Program-made: the position numbers and the translations under genes
Notes under the pieces: generated by a model
The model's input: the letters and a program-made list of their open reading frames with translations, nothing else
What the model was told of the DNA's origin: nothing
Databases searched by the model: none
Shown here: piece after piece, positions 60,339 through 64,000 of the stretch
Position numbering within the stretch: position 1 is the stretch's first letter
How the letters are laid out: each line of letters opens with the position of its first letter
Source of the DNA: Chryseobacterium oryctis
Lineage (GTDB): Bacteria > Bacteroidota > Bacteroidia > Flavobacteriales > Weeksellaceae
DNA: 64,000 nucleotides
Direction: 5' to 3'
Assembly (NCBI RefSeq): GCF_025971925.1
Contig: NZ_JAPDHV010000003.1
Span: forward strand, 321,558 to 385,557

Positions 60339-60438
60339 AGATGCTTCGACTTCGCTCAGCATGACAATCTCTAATACTGACTGTTTTTACGGAACAATAT
60401 ATTTTAACTGTGTTATGCTGAGCGAAGTCGAAGCATCT
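60339..60438. repeat. REP-like palindrome
   Basis: AGATGCTTCGACTTCGCTCA continues with GCAT (60339-60362) and pairs perfectly with its reverse complement at 60415-60438. Further pairs follow with one mismatch, making arms of about 28 bases around a 48-base loop. It is a common type of dispersed repeat or MITE in flavobacteria. Confidence 0.75.
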
Positions 60439-60519
60439 GTTTCATTTTAATAAAACTTTCTCTGGCAATTGTTTTTATTAAACTGATAAGCCCCTCAAAA
60501 AACTTTCATCAAAAATCCG

Positions 60520-60527
60520 TAACTTTG
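60520..60527 (+). promoter_or_regulatory. hpt -7 promoter element
   Basis: TAACTTTG matches TAnnTTTG, 20 bases before the hpt start. No TTTG is seen at -33. Confidence 0.5.
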
Positions 60528-60546
60528 CCATCTACTAAAAATTTTT

Positions 60547-61101
60547 ATGGAAAGTATTAAAGTTCACGACAAAACTTTCGTTCCTTATTTGGAGGACGCC
60601 GAGATTCAGGAAATCGTAAAAGCTACCGCTTTAAAAATTTATGAAGATTATAAGGACGAAATTCCTGTTTTTATTGGAGTTTTGAACGGAGTTATCATGT
60701 TTTTCTCAGATCTTTTGAAGCATTATCCGGGAGAGTGTGAAATTGCTTTCATCCAAATGAGTTCTTATGTAGGAACTGAATCTACAGGAATCGTTTACCA
60801 AAAAATGGAATTAACGAAAGACGTAAAAGATCGTCATATCATCCTTGTAGAAGACATCGTAGATACAGGAAATACAGTTGAAAGTCTTTTCAAATATTTT
60901 AAAGAAACTCAGCGTCCAAAATCTGTAAAACTGGCTTCTTTCTTATTAAAACCAGAAGTTTATAAAAAAGATTTCAAGCTGGATTATATCGGAAAAGAAA
61001 TTCCAAATAAATTTGTTTTGGGGTATGGTTTAGACTATGATGAATTAGGTAGAAACTTACCCAATTTATATCAACTGGAAGACGGAAAAATAAACGAGTA
61101 A
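60547..61101 (+). CDS. hpt: Hypoxanthine phosphoribosyltransferase
   Basis: A 184-residue enzyme with the PRPP motif VEDIVDTGNTV (about 101-111). It makes IMP or GMP from free purine bases with PRPP. It is followed 132 bases later by adk, which gives a purine salvage and nucleotide balance pair with purA on the opposite strand nearby. Confidence 0.95.
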   Translation: MESIKVHDKTFVPYLEDAEIQEIVKATALKIYEDYKDEIPVFIGVLNGVIMFFSDLLKHYPGECEIAFIQMSSYVGTESTGIVYQKMELTKDVKDRHIILVEDIVDTGNTVESLFKYFKETQRPKSVKLASFLLKPEVYKKDFKLDYIGKEIPNKFVLGYGLDYDELGRNLPNLYQLEDGKINE

Positions 61102-61233
61102 ATTGTTATAAGCTATTAGCAATTTGCTTTTAGCTTTTAAATATTAAATCGAAATAAAAGTAAAATATTAACTAAAAAAGCTAAAAGTAAGAAGCCTAAA
61201 TATTGTGCTAATTGCAGGAAGCAACTCAACATT

Positions 61234-61812
61234 ATGATAAACATTGTTCTGTTCGGCCCTCCAGGAAGTGGAAAAGGAACTCAAGCTCAGAATTTAATTG
61301 AAAAATTTAACTTAAAACAAATCTCAACAGGTGATCTTTTCAGGTTTAACATGAAAAATGATACTGAACTTGGGAAATTAGCTAAATCTTATATCGATAA
61401 AGGAGAATTGGTTCCGGATCAGGTAACAACAGATATGCTGATTGACGAAATCAGAAAACCTACTGATGCAGCAGGATTTATTTTCGACGGATATCCAAGA
61501 ACTGCAGTTCAGACAGCAGCTTTAGAAAAAATCGTAAAAGAAGAGCTGAATGATGAAATCGACATTTGTCTTTCATTAGTGGTTGAAGATAAAATTTTGG
61601 TTGAAAGATTGCTAAAAAGAGGTGAAGTAAGCGGAAGATCAGACGATAGCAATGTAGAAATCATTGAAAACAGAATTAAAGAATACTACGCAAAAACAGC
61701 AGAAGTAGCCGAACTTTACAAGCAACAAGGGAAGTATGTAGAGATTAATGGCGTTGGTGAAATCAATGAAATTTCCGAAAAGCTTTTTGCTGAAGTAGAA
61801 AAAGTAAAATAG
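61234..61812 (+). CDS. adk: Adenylate kinase
   Basis: A 192-residue kinase with the P-loop GPPGSGKGTQA (about 7-17), the NMP-binding box STGDLFR and FDGYPRT. It interconverts ATP, ADP and AMP. It is short-lid type, since no Cys4 zinc lid is present. It lies 73 bases before obg. Confidence 0.96.
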   Translation: MINIVLFGPPGSGKGTQAQNLIEKFNLKQISTGDLFRFNMKNDTELGKLAKSYIDKGELVPDQVTTDMLIDEIRKPTDAAGFIFDGYPRTAVQTAALEKIVKEELNDEIDICLSLVVEDKILVERLLKRGEVSGRSDDSNVEIIENRIKEYYAKTAEVAELYKQQGKYVEINGVGEINEISEKLFAEVEKVK

Positions 61813-61843
61813 TTAAAAGTTGTGAGTGTGAGTTATAAGAATT

Positions 61844-61878
61844 CATAACTCATAATTCATAACTCATAACTCATAATT
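61844..61878. repeat. Short tandem repeats of ATAACTCAT
   Basis: Units CATAACTCATAATT and CATAACTCAT repeat three times before the obg start. Repeats of this sort are common between flavobacterial genes. The first unit can pair with GAGTTAT at 61828-61835. Confidence 0.6.
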
Positions 61879-61885
61879 ATAAAGA

Positions 61886-62869
61886 ATGTCAAATTTTGTA
61901 GATTACGTAAAGATTCATTGTAAAAGCGGACACGGAGGTGCAGGTTCTGCCCATCTTCGCCGTGAAAAATATATCCCGAAAGGAGGTCCTGATGGAGGAG
62001 ACGGAGGTCGTGGAGGTCACGTTATCATGAAGGGAAATGCTCACGAATGGACTTTACTCCCTCTTCGATACACCCGTCACGTAAAAGCAGAACGTGGAGA
62101 AAACGGAGGAAAAAATCAATTAACTGGTGCTTTTGGTGCCGATGTTTACATCAACGTACCTATCGGAACGATTGCAAAAAATGAAGATGGTGAGATTATA
62201 GGTGAAATTCTAGAAGACGGACAGGAAATCATCCTGATGGAAGGAGGAAAAGGAGGTCTCGGAAACGAACATTTTAAATCCTCAACCAACCAAACTCCTC
62301 GTTATGCACAACCCGGAATGGAAGGTCAGGAAGGTTACGTAATTTTCGAACTTAAAATTTTGGCAGATGTAGGACTCGTTGGTTTTCCAAATGCAGGAAA
62401 GTCTACTCTATTATCATCTGTTTCTGCTGCAAAACCGAAAATTGCAGACTACGCCTTTACAACACTTACTCCTAATTTAGGAATTGTTGACTACAGAAAT
62501 TACAAATCTTTTGTGATGGCCGACATTCCCGGAATTATTGAAGGTGCTGCAGAAGGGAAAGGATTAGGACACAGATTCTTAAGACATATTGAGAGAAATT
62601 CGATTTTATTATTCTTAATTCCTGCTGATTCTGAGGATCATTTCCAAGAGTTTAAAATTCTGGAAAATGAATTAAAAGAATATAATCCTGAGCTTTTAGA
62701 TAAAGATTTTATTATTTCTGTTTCTAAATCTGACCTATTGGATGATGAACTTAAAAAGGAAATATCAGCCGAATTCCCTGAAAACAGACAGCCTCTGTTT
62801 TTCTCAGGCGTTACAGGAGAAGGTCTTACAGAATTGAAAGATGCGATTTGGAAGAGATTGCATGGATAG
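61886..62869 (+). CDS. obgE: GTPase Obg
   Basis: A 327-residue protein with the glycine-rich Obg fold (about 1-158, [10 protein letters not shown] and [11 protein letters not shown]) and the GTPase domain with GFPNAGKST (about 167-175), DIPGIIEGA and a SKSD element. It lacks the C-terminal extension of some Obg proteins. It acts in ribosome assembly and stress control. A terminator follows at 62886-62914. Confidence 0.96.
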   Translation: MSNFVDYVKIHCKSGHGGAGSAHLRREKYIPKGGPDGGDGGRGGHVIMKGNAHEWTLLPLRYTRHVKAERGENGGKNQLTGAFGADVYINVPIGTIAKNEDGEIIGEILEDGQEIILMEGGKGGLGNEHFKSSTNQTPRYAQPGMEGQEGYVIFELKILADVGLVGFPNAGKSTLLSSVSAAKPKIADYAFTTLTPNLGIVDYRNYKSFVMADIPGIIEGAAEGKGLGHRFLRHIERNSILLFLIPADSEDHFQEFKILENELKEYNPELLDKDFIISVSKSDLLDDELKKEISAEFPENRQPLFFSGVTGEGLTELKDAIWKRLHG

Positions 62870-62885
62870 GAGATAAAAAACATAT

Positions 62886-62914
62886 AAAGTACACAAAAAA
62901 GTGTACTTTTTTAT
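62886..62914 (+). terminator. Terminator of obg
   Basis: AAAGTACAC pairs with GTGTACTTT and is followed by TTTATTATT. Confidence 0.85.
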
Positions 62915-62943
62915 TATTAGGAAATTAAAATCAATTAAAAACT

Positions 62944-63579
62944 ATGAAAAAATACTTTTTATTAACCCTTCTATTTGCAACTTCTACAGGCATAAGTGCA
63001 CAAAATACAAATCAACCAGACTCAAAAATGAGTTTTGGAGTAAAAGGAGGCTATTCTTTATCAAACATGAAGTTTTTTGATAACAAATTAAATTCAAAAT
63101 CTTACTTTTATATAGGAATTATTGGCGAGCAACCCATATCTTCAAAAGTGGGTTTACAGGCAGAGGTGCTGTATACACAAGTTGGAGGAAAAGACTCCTA
63201 CCCATTAGTTCAATTAGTGGGAAATGAAATAGTGGAAATGGGTGATATTAAATTTGATTATCAATTAACTCAAATTCAAATTCCTATTTCTGCAAAGTAT
63301 TATTTCATACCCAACCTTTCAGCTTCCGCAGGTATGAATTTCGGAATAAATGTTTCAAAAAAGGTAAAAACAGAGCAGATTGTAAACGGATCGACTTCTC
63401 ATGATTATGAAAATATAAAATCAATAAATTTATTTCCTTTCTTAGGCTTGGAATATAAAATTGATAATAATTTCTTTGTGGACGCAAGATATCATTTTAA
63501 TTTCATCGGAATAAATAAAGGCAGTTCTGACACCAAAATTGGTTTTTTACAAGCTGGTGTTGGTTATAAGTTTCAATAA
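62944..63579 (+). CDS. Outer membrane beta-barrel protein
   Basis: A 211-residue protein with a signal peptide (MKKYFLLTLLFATSTGISAQ) and a PorT-like barrel with alternating strands (MSFGVKGGYSLSNMKF, VGLQAEVLYTQVGGK, FLGLEYKIDNNFFVDARYHF) ending in aromatic GVGYKFQ. Its role is unknown; related barrels serve porin or T9SS assembly tasks. It is 74 bases from obg. Confidence 0.9.
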   Translation: MKKYFLLTLLFATSTGISAQNTNQPDSKMSFGVKGGYSLSNMKFFDNKLNSKSYFYIGIIGEQPISSKVGLQAEVLYTQVGGKDSYPLVQLVGNEIVEMGDIKFDYQLTQIQIPISAKYYFIPNLSASAGMNFGINVSKKVKTEQIVNGSTSHDYENIKSINLFPFLGLEYKIDNNFFVDARYHFNFIGINKGSSDTKIGFLQAGVGYKFQ

Positions 63580-63633
63580 TATATAAAACTTTAAACATCA
63601 TTTAAGGAAATAATCCATTAAAAATATTTAAAC

Positions 63634-63641
63634 TACCTTTG
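63634..63641 (+). promoter_or_regulatory. Promoter element of the DEAD-box helicase
   Basis: TACCTTTG matches TAnnTTTG. The expected start near 63647 puts the hairpin at 63651-63671 within the 5' leader. Confidence 0.5.
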
Positions 63642-63650
63642 CAAAATATA

Positions 63651-63677
63651 ATTCCTTCAAAATGAAGGAATTTTTTT
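63651..63677 (+). terminator. Hairpin with T-run before the DEAD-box gene
   Basis: ATTCCTTC-AAA-ATGAAGGAAT pairs and is followed by TTTTTTT. It can end the barrel gene's transcript or act as an attenuator for the following gene. Confidence 0.7.
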
Positions 63678-63699
63678 CTTTACATTAAAAACATTTTAT

Positions 63700-64000
63700 T
63701 TGAATTTTACAGAACTTAACTTAATAGAGCCTATTGCAAAAGCAATTCAGGAACAAGGATATACCAACCCGACCCCCATTCAGGAAAGATCAATTCCGGA
63801 AATTTTAAACGGAAAAGATTTTTTGGGTTGTGCACAAACAGGTACAGGAAAAACGGCCGCTTTTTCAATTCCTATTTTACAGAATCTTTCTAAAAATAAA
63901 ACGTCAAACAGACATATTAAAGCCTTAATACTAACTCCTACAAGAGAACTGGCAATACAGATTGAAGAAAACATCAATAATTATGGTAAATATTTACCTT
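63700..64000 (+). CDS. DEAD-box RNA helicase, 5' part (cut by the window end)
   Basis: A TTG at 63700 opens a frame with the family start MNFTELNLIEPIAKAIQEQG (TTG read as Met), a Q motif TPIQERSIPEIL and Walker A AQTGTGKTAAF, and motif Ia TPTRELAIQI. It is an RNA helicase of the RhlE/DeaD type for RNA unwinding. No ATG fits so well, so TTG is chosen. The frame stays open through the end of the window at 64000. Confidence 0.88.
   Translation, partial: MNFTELNLIEPIAKAIQEQGYTNPTPIQERSIPEILNGKDFLGCAQTGTGKTAAFSIPILQNLSKNKTSNRHIKALILTPTRELAIQIEENINNYGKYLP

Larger units (their letters stand above)
60039..60546. other. Intergenic region with a palindromic repeat and the hpt promoter
   Basis: 508 bases lie between the divergent ABC-F and hpt genes. 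It holds the palindrome at 60339-60438 and a TAACTTTG element at 60520-60527. The remainder shows no gene or further structure. Confidence 0.5.

Noticed and set aside
61844-61878. A small CRISPR-like repeat array
   Set aside because: The units are under 15 bases with no spacers, so they are simple tandem repeats. No cas gene is present.

Overview
The window is a piece of a low-GC Bacteroidetes chromosome, most likely a flavobacterium of the Chryseobacterium group (Weeksellaceae). The reasons are the TAnnTTTG/TTTG promoters, weak ribosome binding sites, secreted TPR-LuxR regulators, Flavobacteria-style surface proteins, and the core gene order parA-parB-dapB-lepB.

Bases 227 to 37687 look like a 37.4 kb integrated island in a tRNA-Asp array. 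Two intact tRNA-Asp genes (20-93 and 124-197) repeat with a 104-base period. Where a third should begin there is only its last 17 bases (227-243). The rest of that gene lies at 37672-37745, next to a tyrosine recombinase. The island has no visible relaxase or conjugation genes. From left to right it holds: a small phage-like cluster (916-2525); a non-coding G-rich stretch with a large palindrome (3278-4394); a ubiquitin-like conjugation operon (multi-ubiquitin domain protein, ThiF-type E1, DUF6527); a candidate small RNA (about 6469-6580); an AAA ATPase plus subtilisin-like protease pair; a membrane KAP NTPase; a replication/regulation module (DnaC-like ATPase, RteC, HTH proteins); a large block of secreted surface proteins with two TPR-LuxR regulators and an AraC regulator; a Septu-like ATPase plus HNH pair; and the integrase. 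At least four of these look like defence or conflict cargo.

From 37.7 kb to 55.6 kb the window is ordinary chromosome, almost all on the minus strand: trxA, a cysteine desulfurase, a four-gene set resembling the decaprenyl-phosphate arabinose pathway (UbiA, DprE1-like, DprE2-like, HAD phosphatase), envelope lipoproteins, a subtilase, WbqC, signal peptidase I with a paralogue that has lost its catalytic residues, dapB, parB, parA, a TonB protein and purA. A two-gene AT-rich insertion (UvrD-like helicase plus an unknown protein, 55781-58434) follows. Then come an ABC-F protein, hpt, adk, obg, an outer-membrane barrel protein and the start of a DEAD-box helicase cut off by the window end.

The best candidates for something undescribed are the ubiquitin-like operon with its protease neighbours, the small RNA between them, the helicase plus unknown pair, and the way the island splits the tRNA array and seems to supply its own promoter for the stranded copies.
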